Assembly (NCBI GenBank): GCA_003667865.1
Contig: CP033051.1
Coordinates: forward strand, 1,881,501 to 1,945,500
Direction: 5' to 3'
Origin: Rossellomorea marisflavi
GTDB lineage: Bacteria; Bacillota; Bacilli; Bacillales; Bacillaceae_B
DNA: 64,000 nucleotides
The number at the start of each line of letters is the position of its first letter. The stretch's first letter is position 1. A program made the translations under genes and the position numbers. The notes under the pieces are model-generated. The model saw only the letters and a list, made by a program, of their open reading frames with translations, made no database searches and had not been told where the DNA came from. This document shows, piece after piece, positions 45,099 to 53,746 of this stretch.

Positions 45099-46632
45099 CG
45101 TTTCGATTATCAATTTCTTTTGTATCTTTTACAACTACTCCAAGTTCTTTTGCCAATTCTTCTAATGAAGCTACTGTATTTTCTAGAGCTTCCATAGTTG
45201 CTAGCTGTTGATTAGATGCTTCTGAGATTTGGGTGCTTCGATAGAGTGTACGTTCTGCTGTATTGTTCATGGTCTCGAACGCGACGAGAACAGTATTTGA
45301 ATCGGTTAAAAGTATATTTGAAGCAGATTGGATTTGCTCTGTTTGTACCTTGACATTATTAGTAGACTGAAATATATCCTCAAATACTTGGTTTGCAGAA
45401 TCCAAAATCGTTCTACCTTCTTTTACTACATTATTACCATCGTGCATTGCTTTGTTTACTAGTGCTACTTCATTAGTAATTTCATTGATAAGGTTATTTA
45501 TAGCTTCTGTAGATGTATTCGTTTGCTTGGCAAGATTACCTATTTCATTTGCTACCACTGCAAAACCTTTTCCTTTTTCTCCTGCTCTGACAGCTTCTAT
45601 ATTGGCATTAAATGATAACATTCTTGTTTGTTCCGAAATTTTAGATATGAGAAAGGATATCTCTGTAATTTCTTTTGATTTCTGATGTAAATTTTGAACT
45701 AATTGTGAGATATCATTAACACTATTATCGATTTCAAGCATTTTATGGCTCATTCTTTCTATTTCAACTTTCCCACTTATAGATTGATTATTAGTATGTC
45801 CAGACGATTGATCAACTTCTATGAGCTTTTCAGCTATAGAAGAAATATTTTCCAATAGACCGTTAATTAATTTTTTCGTAGTTTGAGAAGTGTTTAACTG
45901 GCTACTGGCCTCTTCTGACATTTCCGAAATGGTCTTGGTTATATGTTGACTAGCATGTGATGATTCTTCGTAACCGACAGACAGTTCTTTTACAGATGTT
46001 AAAATACTGTTTGTGGTATAAGTTAATTTCTCGAGAATCTGCTTTGTAGCTTCTTTATGTTGTGCATTTTCTGCTCTCAACTCTTTATTTACTTTTTCTT
46101 TGTATACTATAAGAAAGATATTTGCCCCACTAGTAAAGATGAGATAAATCGCATGGATTAATAATAGGGGAAATTTATATTCACTTGTCCCACAAATTAA
46201 TTCTGGAAAGAAGAAGTATCCAGCTAAGTGGTGAATGGCAAATATACCGGTACTAATGATAATTAATTTTATTGAATCGTAAAAAGCCAAGAAGGCAATG
46301 ACCATGAAAATGGAGAAGTGATACTCTACTAATCCGTTTCCTCCAGCAATAATGGAAATACTTCCAAATGTAAGGATCAACATATTTAATAACGGCAAAT
46401 GTTTACTATTTGAATTGGCTCGATATAGAAAAACAACGATTACAAACAAAATAAGAGGAATAAGCAGGAATCCATTAAGCAATAGTACCAGTTGATTTGA
46501 TAGTTCAACAATAGTATTAAAAGATAGATAGGATTCAAGGAAATTAAGTTCTCTATGCAAAAAATGAGTGACTAATGACAAAAGGACTGTGAACGAAGTT
46601 AGATAAATCATCACCTTATTTTTATTCATCAT
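45085..46632 (-). CDS. Methyl-accepting chemotaxis protein with multi-helix membrane sensor
   Basis: A 515-residue chemoreceptor. The N-terminal third (about residues 8-190) has five or six membrane segments instead of the usual periplasmic sensor. One includes [39 protein letters not shown], with conserved-looking His residues. A signalling coiled coil follows, with the tip sequence [38 protein letters not shown] near residue 350-390. No HAMP domain is clear. ATG at 46632 is chosen with GAGGTG 7 bp upstream. Membrane-embedded sensing (membrane state, redox or bound cofactor) is inferred. Confidence 0.88.
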   Translation of the reverse strand: MMNKNKVMIYLTSFTVLLSLVTHFLHRELNFLESYLSFNTIVELSNQLVLLLNGFLLIPLILFVIVVFLYRANSNSKHLPLLNMLILTFGSISIIAGGNGLVEYHFSIFMVIAFLAFYDSIKLIIISTGIFAIHHLAGYFFFPELICGTSEYKFPLLLIHAIYLIFTSGANIFLIVYKEKVNKELRAENAQHKEATKQILEKLTYTTNSILTSVKELSVGYEESSHASQHITKTISEMSEEASSQLNTSQTTKKLINGLLENISSIAEKLIEVDQSSGHTNNQSISGKVEIERMSHKMLEIDNSVNDISQLVQNLHQKSKEITEISFLISKISEQTRMLSFNANIEAVRAGEKGKGFAVVANEIGNLAKQTNTSTEAINNLINEITNEVALVNKAMHDGNNVVKEGRTILDSANQVFEDIFQSTNNVKVQTEQIQSASNILLTDSNTVLVAFETMNNTAERTLYRSTQISEASNQQLATMEALENTVASLEELAKELGVVVKDTKEIDNRNEPSN

Positions 46633-46759
46633 TTCATAACACCTCACAGATACAGTAATTACTTATAGTATCGTCAACGTATATGTAATTTTAATATGCA
46701 CTTCGAACTATTTATACAATTTTCGACATAAAACGACATTTTTTCTTCAGGTGGATTGA

Positions 46760-46836
46760 AAGTGCCTGAAGCGTAATGGAACGAACAATATAGTAGCAGA
46801 AACAAGTTAAAAAGTGACAAAGTATACGAAAATAGC
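46760..46836. repeat. Truncated copy 3 of the GC-rich intergenic repeat, 3' part only
   Basis: AGTGCCTGAAGCGTAATGGAACGA and the following AGCAGAAACAAGTTAAAAAG and AAAGTATACGAAAATAGC match 5891-5968 closely, while the GC-rich hairpin itself is missing. It shows that the family includes a conserved 3' flank of about 60 bp. Confidence 0.65.
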
Positions 46837-46907
46837 ATGTTTTTAAGATGTTGAGTCAATGAATGGATTTTAATGGTAAACATTTACAATAAAGATTTAC
46901 TTTCCAT

Positions 46908-46964
46908 TTGACAGTGAGAATCATTATCAAGTATAATTTTAATTGTTAATGATAATCATTATCA
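46908..46964 (+). promoter_or_regulatory. Consensus sigma-A promoter overlapped by two Fur boxes
   Basis: TTGACA (46908-46913) and TATAAT (46932-46937) with an 18-bp spacer form a near-perfect promoter. TGAGAATCATTATCA (46915-46929) fills the spacer, and GTTAATGATAATCATTATC (46946-46964 region) covers the start site and matches 18 of 19 positions of the classical Fur box. Repression by Fur with iron is strongly expected. Confidence 0.85.
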
Positions 46965-47066
46965 GTGATGTGCTATGTGAAGAGCTTGATTTGACCCCCT
47001 CTAATCGAGTTCAATAAAAAGGTTTCTTGTTACGTTTGTATTGGATGTAATGAGAAACCTGTTTTA
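46944..47066 (+). ncRNA. Candidate Fur-regulated small RNA (FsrA-like design)
   Basis: The transcript from the Fur-controlled promoter would start near 46944 and meet a hairpin at 47020-47060 (AGGTTTCTTGTTAC with GTAATGAGAAACCT, wobble pairs) followed by GTTTTA. No ORF with a ribosome site lies between. A C-rich run ACCCCCTCT at 46994-47002 sits in a probably unpaired region, as in B. subtilis FsrA, which uses C-rich seeds to cover G-rich ribosome sites of iron-using genes. The location differs from that of fsrA in B. subtilis, and overall similarity was not tested. Confidence 0.6.
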
Positions 47067-47128
47067 TAAAGTGTTTAGAAATCCATATGGGGATAAAAAT
47101 AGGTTAGGAAGACAGGAGAGAAATAATA

Positions 47129-47257
47129 ATGTTTATTATTTGTCTATGGTGTTTTTATCAATATTCTACTGAGCACGCTGAAAGTGACCATAGCGAACAA
47201 AGTCATCCATGTCCTTGCTGTGGTTCAAATGACATTGAGAATCAGTTACTACTCTAA
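47129..47257 (+). CDS. 42-residue cysteine-rich small protein
   Basis: A microprotein with CxxC at residues 5-8 (CLWC) and CPCCG at 28-32, a plausible zinc-binding pair, and an acidic/His middle (TEHAESDHSEQSH). GACAGGAGAG precedes the ATG with suitable spacing. It lies 60 bp after the candidate small RNA terminator and 63 bp before the next gene. Read-through from the Fur promoter could link it to iron status, but it may have its own promoter. Confidence 0.55.
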   Translation: MFIICLWCFYQYSTEHAESDHSEQSHPCPCCGSNDIENQLLL

Positions 47258-47320
47258 CAAATTATACAATGATGATATAAATATTTTTAGATTGTACTAG
47301 CTAAAAGGAGGATATGTATT

Positions 47321-47731
47321 ATGTTGCATCATTTCGTTGCTGTAAAATCATTTCTACATAAAGTTGACTGTTTCTGTCCAGGAAGTGAACACTCGGAATT
47401 AATTAAGATTAATCCAGCTGATCTCATTAGCATCTCGTATGAGAGAAGGTTTAGCATGATTAATGGTTGGTATGTTCAAGTTGAAGTGAACGAATTTGTT
47501 TTTTACATGTCTATTGAAGACCTTGAGCATTATTATCTTCAAGGCTATTTATTCTCTCAAATTGATTTAGAATTAAGACTAAACTATTTACATTACCAAA
47601 TTAATGACTCGCTTGACCGTGGGGATGAAAGTAAATTCATAGAGGCTACTCAAAGCTGGAACGAGTTCAAACGCCTTAAAGAGCATTTTGAACAAACTAT
47701 GAAAAAAAGCCATGAAGTTTCATATTGGTAA
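47321..47731 (+). CDS. IDEAL-domain-like protein, unknown function
   Basis: A 136-residue soluble protein. The first half has beta-strand character (DLISISYERRFSMINGWYVQVEVNEFVFYMSIEDLEHYY). Residues about 90-120, LRLNYLHYQINDSLDRGDESKFIEATQSW, match the IDEAL motif of short Bacillus regulatory proteins. AAAGGAGG precedes the ATG. It lies just after a Cys-rich microprotein, with a terminator 40 bp downstream. Its partner is unknown. Confidence 0.65.
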   Translation: MLHHFVAVKSFLHKVDCFCPGSEHSELIKINPADLISISYERRFSMINGWYVQVEVNEFVFYMSIEDLEHYYLQGYLFSQIDLELRLNYLHYQINDSLDRGDESKFIEATQSWNEFKRLKEHFEQTMKKSHEVSYW

Positions 47732-47771
47732 AAAAAGTAGGACAGTAGAATGGTATTATAATCCTTGATGA

Positions 47772-47803
47772 AGAAGCAAGAGTAAACTTTTGCTTCTTTT
47801 TTC
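47772..47803 (+). terminator. Terminator
   Basis: AGAAGCAA pairs with TTGCTTCT, 10-nt loop, followed by TTTTTTC. Confidence 0.75.
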
Positions 47804-47951
47804 TATTTAAAAATAATGAAAAGTTCGGTTTTATTTTTTAATCGGTATTATAGTAGTATAAATATACAAAAAAAGTATAATGTTTCATTAATTGTGTTAG
47901 TATTAGCTGAAAGACTAGTTATTTTACGAAGATATTAAGGAGAGCATCTCT

Positions 47952-49676
47952 ATGCATACGAATCATCCAATTAAGGAATTGGTTAATAATGAGGTAACCG
48001 CTAGGGACGGTGCGCATATTTTATACATGTATAATAATCTGGAGAAATATGTAGAAAATGCGACCACTTTTATTTATGAAGGATTAACAAAAGGCTCAAT
48101 TGTACTTTATATTGATGATGAACTACTTGTGAATCGAATAAAGGAAAATCTTAAAAAGTTAGGCATACAAGAGGATCAGTTAGATGATCTTATTTGCTTA
48201 GTCTCAAATGAGTTCTACCTCAATGGAGAAGAGTTCGATGCCTTCGGTGCACGCAATAAGCTTACTAAATTATTACAGCCACTCATTGACCAGGGCCATT
48301 CAATTCATACTTGGGGAGATGTGCCATTGCCTCATTCACAATCCACTTCTGAAAGAGTTCTAACCTATGAATGTGAATGTGATTTATTTGTTTCTGCCGA
48401 AAGATTAATTTCTGTATGTACATATAACTCAACTACAACCCCAGCATATATTCAAAATGAATTGTTGAAAACACATACACATTTAATGACAGATGATACG
48501 TGCATCATGTCGCCGCTTTACAGTCAGAAAACCCTTACCCCTTTTTCTGCTGAGGAATTAGAACATCTTCAACAGGTAGAAAAACAATATGAAGAATTAA
48601 AAAATATTAACAGCCGACTTGAGTTCGAATTTAACGTAGTGAAATTAAAGAATGATGCTATTAAACAAAGTGAAGAAAAACTTCGCACAATCATTAATAA
48701 ACTACCCATTCCAATTATCATCAGAAGTGACACTACCGTATTATTTCTAAATGATAAAGCAAATGAGCATTTTTTAGCTGGTAAAAATGAGGATGAACTA
48801 AATGAATTGCTCCAAAAATGTGATGCTAATGTCAAAAGAGTGCTAGAGGGTGATGTAAGTGACCATCACTACATTATTGAAGGAGAAAATCAAGTTTACT
48901 TGGTGAATTCAATCAATCTAGTATTTGAAGATGTACCGGCTAACCTGCAAGCATTTGTGGATATTACTCAGGAAAAAGAAAATGAAAAGCTGATGATTCG
49001 GTCAGAAAAAATGACCATTGCCGGTGAATTAGCAGCAAGTATTGCTCATGAATTACGAAATCCATTAACGGCAGTGAAAGGCTTCTTTCAGATGTTAAGA
49101 TATTCGAATGACAATTTAGATTTGTACTATAGTGTTATCAATGATGAGTTATCACGGATAGAACAAATTGCAAGTGAGTTATTAACATTAGCGAAGCCAC
49201 ATGCCGATTACCGTAAAAATTACAATATTGTTCAGTTGGTTGAGGAAGTGAAACTTTTATTGACTTCTCAAACAAACATGAAAAATATAGGCTTGCTTCT
49301 AGAAGTCTCAAATAGGCAATTGTATATTAATTGTGATAATAATAAGATTAAGCAAGTGCTAATAAATATTATTAAAAATGCGATAGATGCAATGGAAAAT
49401 GGTGGCGATATTTCTATTAAGATTCATGATGTAATAGAGAATGTGCAAATCCAAATTACTGATCAAGGAAGAGGCATTCCGAAAGATTTAATGGGGAGAA
49501 TTGGCGAACCATTTTATACAACTAAAGAAAAGGGAACTGGAATTGGCTTGATGGTTTGCTTTCAGATTATTGAAAGTCATAACGGGACCATTCATGTGCA
49601 AAGTGAAATTGATGTGGGAACAACTTTTACTATCACACTTCCAAAAGCACACGAAAGTCTAAGTGCGATTAGCTAG
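47952..49676 (+). CDS. Sensor histidine kinase with MEDS and PAS domains
   Basis: A 574-residue soluble kinase without membrane segments. The N-terminal part (about 15-175, HILYMYNNLEKYVENATTFIYEGLTKGSIVLYIDDEL) matches the MEDS sensory domain, thought to bind a small hydrocarbon derivative or a related ligand. A PAS domain follows (about 235-330). HisKA has its phosphoacceptor in SIAHELRNPLTAVKGFFQML (about residue 366), and HATPase has IIKNAIDAMENGG and DQGRGIPKDL. The architecture resembles Bacillus sporulation-type kinases. No response regulator gene is adjacent, so it may feed the sporulation phosphorelay; inference. Confidence 0.9.
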   Translation: MHTNHPIKELVNNEVTARDGAHILYMYNNLEKYVENATTFIYEGLTKGSIVLYIDDELLVNRIKENLKKLGIQEDQLDDLICLVSNEFYLNGEEFDAFGARNKLTKLLQPLIDQGHSIHTWGDVPLPHSQSTSERVLTYECECDLFVSAERLISVCTYNSTTTPAYIQNELLKTHTHLMTDDTCIMSPLYSQKTLTPFSAEELEHLQQVEKQYEELKNINSRLEFEFNVVKLKNDAIKQSEEKLRTIINKLPIPIIIRSDTTVLFLNDKANEHFLAGKNEDELNELLQKCDANVKRVLEGDVSDHHYIIEGENQVYLVNSINLVFEDVPANLQAFVDITQEKENEKLMIRSEKMTIAGELAASIAHELRNPLTAVKGFFQMLRYSNDNLDLYYSVINDELSRIEQIASELLTLAKPHADYRKNYNIVQLVEEVKLLLTSQTNMKNIGLLLEVSNRQLYINCDNNKIKQVLINIIKNAIDAMENGGDISIKIHDVIENVQIQITDQGRGIPKDLMGRIGEPFYTTKEKGTGIGLMVCFQIIESHNGTIHVQSEIDVGTTFTITLPKAHESLSAIS

Positions 49677-49705
49677 CAGGGGATAGAGCACCCCTGCTTT
49701 TTTTT
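49675..49705 (+). terminator. Terminator of kinase gene
   Basis: AGCAGGGG pairs with CCCCTGCT around an 8-nt loop, followed by seven Ts. It overlaps the kinase stop codon. Confidence 0.9.
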
Positions 49706-49836
49706 GTTGTATTGAAGTTCCGTTTGTAAAATGGAAAATCGTGAAAAAGCAAGATGTATTCGGGAAGTACCAGTTGTAAGGTAGTTTTGATAAGAAGTCT
49801 ATTCTAATGGCTATTGCTCACGTCCTTATCAACTTC

Positions 49837-50538
49837 TTAGGCATTTCTATGCAAATGTAGCAGTTGAAGAGTAGTTTGCTCTATATCCTGTTGGCGTCGA
49901 AATTCTTCTGTCACGCTACCTTGTTTCATGAAATAAATGGTATCTCCAACTTCTGCTGCCACGTCCATCATATGGGTTGAAAAAACAATTGTTGTACCAG
50001 TTCCTTGAACTTCCTTTACAATAAGTACGAACTCATTAATCCAATAAGGATCCAATCCATTCGTTGGTTCATCCAATAACAGTAAACGAGGATTCCCTAA
50101 TAAGGCTTGCCCGAATAGGAGTCGTTGACGCATCCCTTTTGAGAGGTTCTTTATAAGCTCGTCTTTTTTCTCATGAAGTCCGATGCGATCAAGGATGGCT
50201 TCTACTTGGTCTTTAGTAGCATCAGGGCGATATGAAGCAAAGAATAGTAGCATCTCCTTTACAGACATTAATTGTTGTGCGGGAAAATTGTCAGGCATAT
50301 ACCCAATTTGATTAACGTATGCCTCACGATTCTTTGCAAGATCTACCCCCTCCAGAATAACACTGCCTGTAGTAGGTTTTGACAGAGCTGCGAGTATTTG
50401 AATGAGAGTGCTTTTACCAGCACCATTTCCTCCGCATAACACAACACACTTACCGGACTCTACTGAAAACGAAAGAGGATGTAAGGCTTCTTTATTTTTG
50501 TAGATTTTCGAAATCTGTTCTACCTTTAAGGTCGTCAA
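49837..50538 (-). CDS. nosF: NosF-like ABC ATPase
   Basis: A 233-residue ATPase that pairs with NosY. Walker A is CGGNGAGKS, signature LSKGMRQRLLFGQAL, Walker B LLLLDEPTNGLDP and the switch His in STHMMD. Its start overlaps the NosY stop by 4 bp. In nitrous oxide reductase clusters NosDFY supplies sulfur or copper species for the CuZ centre of NosZ. Here nosZ is absent, so it may serve another copper protein. Confidence 0.85.
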   Translation of the reverse strand: MTTLKVEQISKIYKNKEALHPLSFSVESGKCVVLCGGNGAGKSTLIQILAALSKPTTGSVILEGVDLAKNREAYVNQIGYMPDNFPAQQLMSVKEMLLFFASYRPDATKDQVEAILDRIGLHEKKDELIKNLSKGMRQRLLFGQALLGNPRLLLLDEPTNGLDPYWINEFVLIVKEVQGTGTTIVFSTHMMDVAAEVGDTIYFMKQGSVTEEFRRQQDIEQTTLQLLHLHRNA

Positions 50539-51347
50539 TTCATCTTCCTCCTTTCAAGCTTCCATCCAGAAATAGCTAGGAGGGCTACTAGATATACGAA
50601 GGTATATAGAATGAGTACTGGCAGGGATATCCCCATGTTGAAAAAGGAAACAAGGGTATCAAAGTCCTGTCCAAACACTGCGCCCCCTCCAAACTGTACA
50701 ACAAAGAACACACGTAAGAGCTCTGCTGGGTTGAGGAGTAGGGTAATGAATAATACATTTGGAATAAATGTATATGATACAAATTGTAATAGTGCGATTA
50801 TGAGACTAGACCACATCATAATGAGAATAAACCAAGCTGCAACAGAGCTCATCAGTGCCTGCCAACGTGTATAGGCAAATGATCCTAGTAAGATTCCAAG
50901 TGCTAAAAAGAAGCTAAGTAGAAAAATAGAAAATAAGTAGATTAAGACCATCCACCGTAATGAAACGGAAAACTGTAATACGGTACTTATGACCATACTG
51001 ATGCCAAAGCTAAGAGTGAAGATCGCTATTTGAGCCAAAAGCTGACCAACAAATTTTCCGATAACATATTGAAACGTTGATACAGGATATGTACTGAGAA
51101 GGGACCATTGTCCGCTCTCCACTTCATTTGTTATGGATAAAGAGCCAAATATAAGCATAAATAAAGGCAAAAGATAAAGAAGTAGATTAATCATCGTACC
51201 AAGCATATTGGTGTAGCCTTCAAATTGTGGTAACCCTCTATTTAACAAAAATAACAAGCTAATAACAAATGTCCACAAAATGACAAATGTGTAGGCAGAT
51301 GACTGCCGTAACGTTGTTCGCCATTCCATTAATAAAGCTGTTTTCAT
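50535..51347 (-). CDS. nosY: NosY-like ABC permease
   Basis: A 270-residue membrane protein with six hydrophobic segments and LPLFMLIFGSLSITNEVESGQWSLLSTYPVSTFQYVIGKF, a typical ABC-2/NosY segment. ATG at 51347 is preferred over longer starts because AAGG lies about 10 bp upstream and the protein then begins MKTALLMEWRTTLRQS. It forms the membrane part of the NosDFY complex with the next gene's ATPase. Confidence 0.82.
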   Translation of the reverse strand: MKTALLMEWRTTLRQSSAYTFVILWTFVISLLFLLNRGLPQFEGYTNMLGTMINLLLYLLPLFMLIFGSLSITNEVESGQWSLLSTYPVSTFQYVIGKFVGQLLAQIAIFTLSFGISMVISTVLQFSVSLRWMVLIYLFSIFLLSFFLALGILLGSFAYTRWQALMSSVAAWFILIMMWSSLIIALLQFVSYTFIPNVLFITLLLNPAELLRVFFVVQFGGGAVFGQDFDTLVSFFNMGISLPVLILYTFVYLVALLAISGWKLERRKMN

Positions 51348-51424
51348 CGTAATCATCCTTGTAAAGGTGGTGTAATAAAACGGTGTACAATACATTCGTA
51401 CACCGTCTTTTTGTTTGGTCCTAA

Positions 51425-51982
51425 TTAATGAGCGTTATGCTCTGAACTTGAATCACTGTCATGTTCTTCGTTCATGTCCATGCTTTCATCATGGTCTTCA
51501 CCATGACTGTGGCCATCCATATTCATTGTTTTACTCATAGGCCATTTATGTGTTTGCAGATCATCATACGTTAATAGCTCGCCTTCGTTTTCTGCGATAA
51601 ATTGTTCTGCATCATCAGAGCTAGCGAAAGAAATGACATTGTAGCTCATCGGTGTTTTTACATGCTGATTATACACATAGGTCGCTTGGTCACCCTGTAT
51701 CCAATCCTTTGTATGATAATCTCTGACAAACTGAGCAGCTACATCATCTGAACCATTATTGCCTAACCACTCATACATACATCCAATATCATCAAACTTC
51801 TGTACTTTGTCATTAGTTAAGATAACCTCTGTTGCAAATTGACTATTCATTACTTGCATATTACAGATCGCACAAGTATCCGTCGCTTCATCAATTGAAA
51901 CAGGCTCTACCTCATTATTTCCACATGCTGATAAGACGATAAATGCAAGTGCTAGGAATCCAAGTAATTTCGTTCTTTTCAT
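51425..51982 (-). CDS. nosL: NosL-like copper lipoprotein
   Basis: A 185-residue lipoprotein. The signal peptide ends in LSAC with Cys20. The NosL signature follows: TCAICNMQVMNSQFATEVI with the copper-binding Cys and Met, then FDDIGCMYEW and KTPMSYNVISFASSDDAEQFI. The C-terminus is rich in His, Asp and Met (MDGHSHGEDHDESMDMNEEHDS), suggesting extra metal binding. NosL is a Cu(I) chaperone for the CuZ centre of NosZ. It is 2 bp downstream of nosD in the same operon. Confidence 0.9.
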   Translation of the reverse strand: MKRTKLLGFLALAFIVLSACGNNEVEPVSIDEATDTCAICNMQVMNSQFATEVILTNDKVQKFDDIGCMYEWLGNNGSDDVAAQFVRDYHTKDWIQGDQATYVYNQHVKTPMSYNVISFASSDDAEQFIAENEGELLTYDDLQTHKWPMSKTMNMDGHSHGEDHDESMDMNEEHDSDSSSEHNAH

Positions 51983-51984
51983 GA

Positions 51985-53361
51985 TTATGTCCTCCTGATT
52001 TTAAAAAGTTGTAAACCTATAACCATAAAGCAAATGCCCAATACGAGCTTTAGTATGAAAGACAAAAGGTGAAAAACAGCTCCGTTGCTCTCTTGGGGTG
52101 GATCCATTAATGTCTGGTGATCTTGCATAACAGACTCTGATGGTACTTCTAGTAATGTCTTCAATACTGTGATACCAGGTGAATCAAAGAATAGCTGATA
52201 AGCAGGAACATCCTCTGTCAACAGCAAGTAAAGAGGGTCTGCTCGATAGGGAAAAAGGCTGACTCCTTCCTTATATTTTTCTAATTTTATGGAGGCATCC
52301 CAGTAATTTTGATTAACATCGTTTTCTGTACTATTAACAGCTTGAAGCTCATTCACATTGCCGATAAAACTGTTGGTCGTAATCACATTTTCATTTGTAT
52401 TATTGAACTGTACACCAATAAAATTATTGGTTAAACGATTATTCATTATAGTGTTTTCAGTTGCAGATTCCATGAAGATACCCACTCGATTTTCTGTCAA
52501 TCTATTTTTTGTTACAGTAGTACGGTGTGCATCAAATAATAATAGTCCTTGTGAATTAACGTTGAGGTTATTATCGGAAAAACTATTGTCGAGTACTTTG
52601 ACCCCGTTTGAAGTCATGATCATCGCACCAGTAAAGTTTTGGTTGGAATTATTGGATTGTATAATGACATGATCGGAATACATAAGATGAATTCCATATC
52701 TAGCAGACTGAATGCGGTTGTTTAAAATCATATTCTTACTTCCTTGTTCAAGGTAAATGCCATCATGCACATCTTGAATTTCTACATTTTGAATGATGTT
52801 CTCAGTTGACTGCCAAACATCAATTCCATTCCCACTCCCATTTGTCGTAATCGTACCTCCATTAATCACTGAGTTGGTCACTCCATCTAACTGGATTCCA
52901 GCTGTACTACTAGTAACGTGTATATTATCAATCTCTATGCGATCACCTGTTAGGGATATAGCAGATTGCTTTGTGTTTATTGCCGATTCTGTTCTTTGAT
53001 GATCATGCTCATGAGCTTCGGTATCAGAAGCTCCTGTTGACGTTCCTATGTTTTTGTCGTTGAGACAGTATTCGACGTGAATATTTTCTAGTCGAACCTG
53101 ATTTGCTTGGATGGTAATCATGGGGTTATTAGAACAGAATCGAAGTTTTGTATGCTCTGATCCAATTAAGGTAATAGGTTTCGTGATGACTATTTCTTCT
53201 TCATAAGTGTGGTCTAATAAGTGTATGACACCACCTGAGGAGGCTTCATCAATTAAAGACTGTATATGTCCTTCTCCCATAACAGTGTTCGTAATGAGAA
53301 AGAATGAAAAAGGAGCTAGTAAAATGATGAATAACCTACGAATAAAACCGCTTATATTCAC
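51985..53361 (-). CDS. nosD: NosD-like parallel beta-helix protein
   Basis: A 458-residue extracytoplasmic protein: signal peptide at 1-28, then repeated NXI and LXXN patterns of a right-handed beta-helix (residues about 60-370, e.g. GIYLEQGSKNMILNNRI, GIHLMYSDHVIIQSNNS). A C-terminal hydrophobic segment (HLLSFILKLVLGICFMVIGLQL) would anchor it. It matches NosD, the periplasmic partner of NosF and NosY, in length and repeat style. It is the first gene of the operon nosD-nosL-nosY-nosF. No nosZ lies beside it. Confidence 0.85.
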   Translation of the reverse strand: MNISGFIRRLFIILLAPFSFFLITNTVMGEGHIQSLIDEASSGGVIHLLDHTYEEEIVITKPITLIGSEHTKLRFCSNNPMITIQANQVRLENIHVEYCLNDKNIGTSTGASDTEAHEHDHQRTESAINTKQSAISLTGDRIEIDNIHVTSSTAGIQLDGVTNSVINGGTITTNGSGNGIDVWQSTENIIQNVEIQDVHDGIYLEQGSKNMILNNRIQSARYGIHLMYSDHVIIQSNNSNQNFTGAMIMTSNGVKVLDNSFSDNNLNVNSQGLLLFDAHRTTVTKNRLTENRVGIFMESATENTIMNNRLTNNFIGVQFNNTNENVITTNSFIGNVNELQAVNSTENDVNQNYWDASIKLEKYKEGVSLFPYRADPLYLLLTEDVPAYQLFFDSPGITVLKTLLEVPSESVMQDHQTLMDPPQESNGAVFHLLSFILKLVLGICFMVIGLQLFKIRRT

Positions 53362-53480
53362 AATCTAGTAATCCCTCCAATACATGACCCGTTATCTTTA
53401 GAGTACGAATAAAAACGTGCTTCTCAGTAATTGATTGTAATGTGTTTTTGTGAAATAAGAATGAAATCTATTTGTATATT

Positions 53481-53499
53481 AGGTGACATATCGTCACTT
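53481..53499. promoter_or_regulatory. Inverted repeat upstream of nosD
   Basis: AGGTGAC-ATATC-GTCACTT, 6 of 7 bp arms, 120 bp before the nosD start. It resembles a Crp/Fnr-type dyad only loosely (TGAC rather than TGTGA or TTGAT). The rest of the 385-bp gap 53362-53746 shows no gene. Confidence 0.35.
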
Positions 53500-53746
53500 G
53501 AAGACAACAACTCTATTGAAAATTATTGGAATGTTTCGGTTGTTTTATACATGAACCTCACAACTAGTTGATTCTTTGGACAGTAAATTAATTAAGGGCT
53601 TCGCTCTTGTTCCTTCACTGAACCAAATTCTGGGACCGAGCACATTCGGTGATTTATGCTATAATAAATTATTCAATCGTTTACTACTTATATAATGAAG
53701 AATAATAGACAAATAGAGTTAGTGCTGATAAAAAGCAGGTGGACAC

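Noticed and set aside
49786..49830. Terminator for nosF (TTGATAAG / CTTATCAA on the minus strand)
   Set aside because: Stem of 8 bp with a loop of about 30 nt and a poor U-tract; not convincing.
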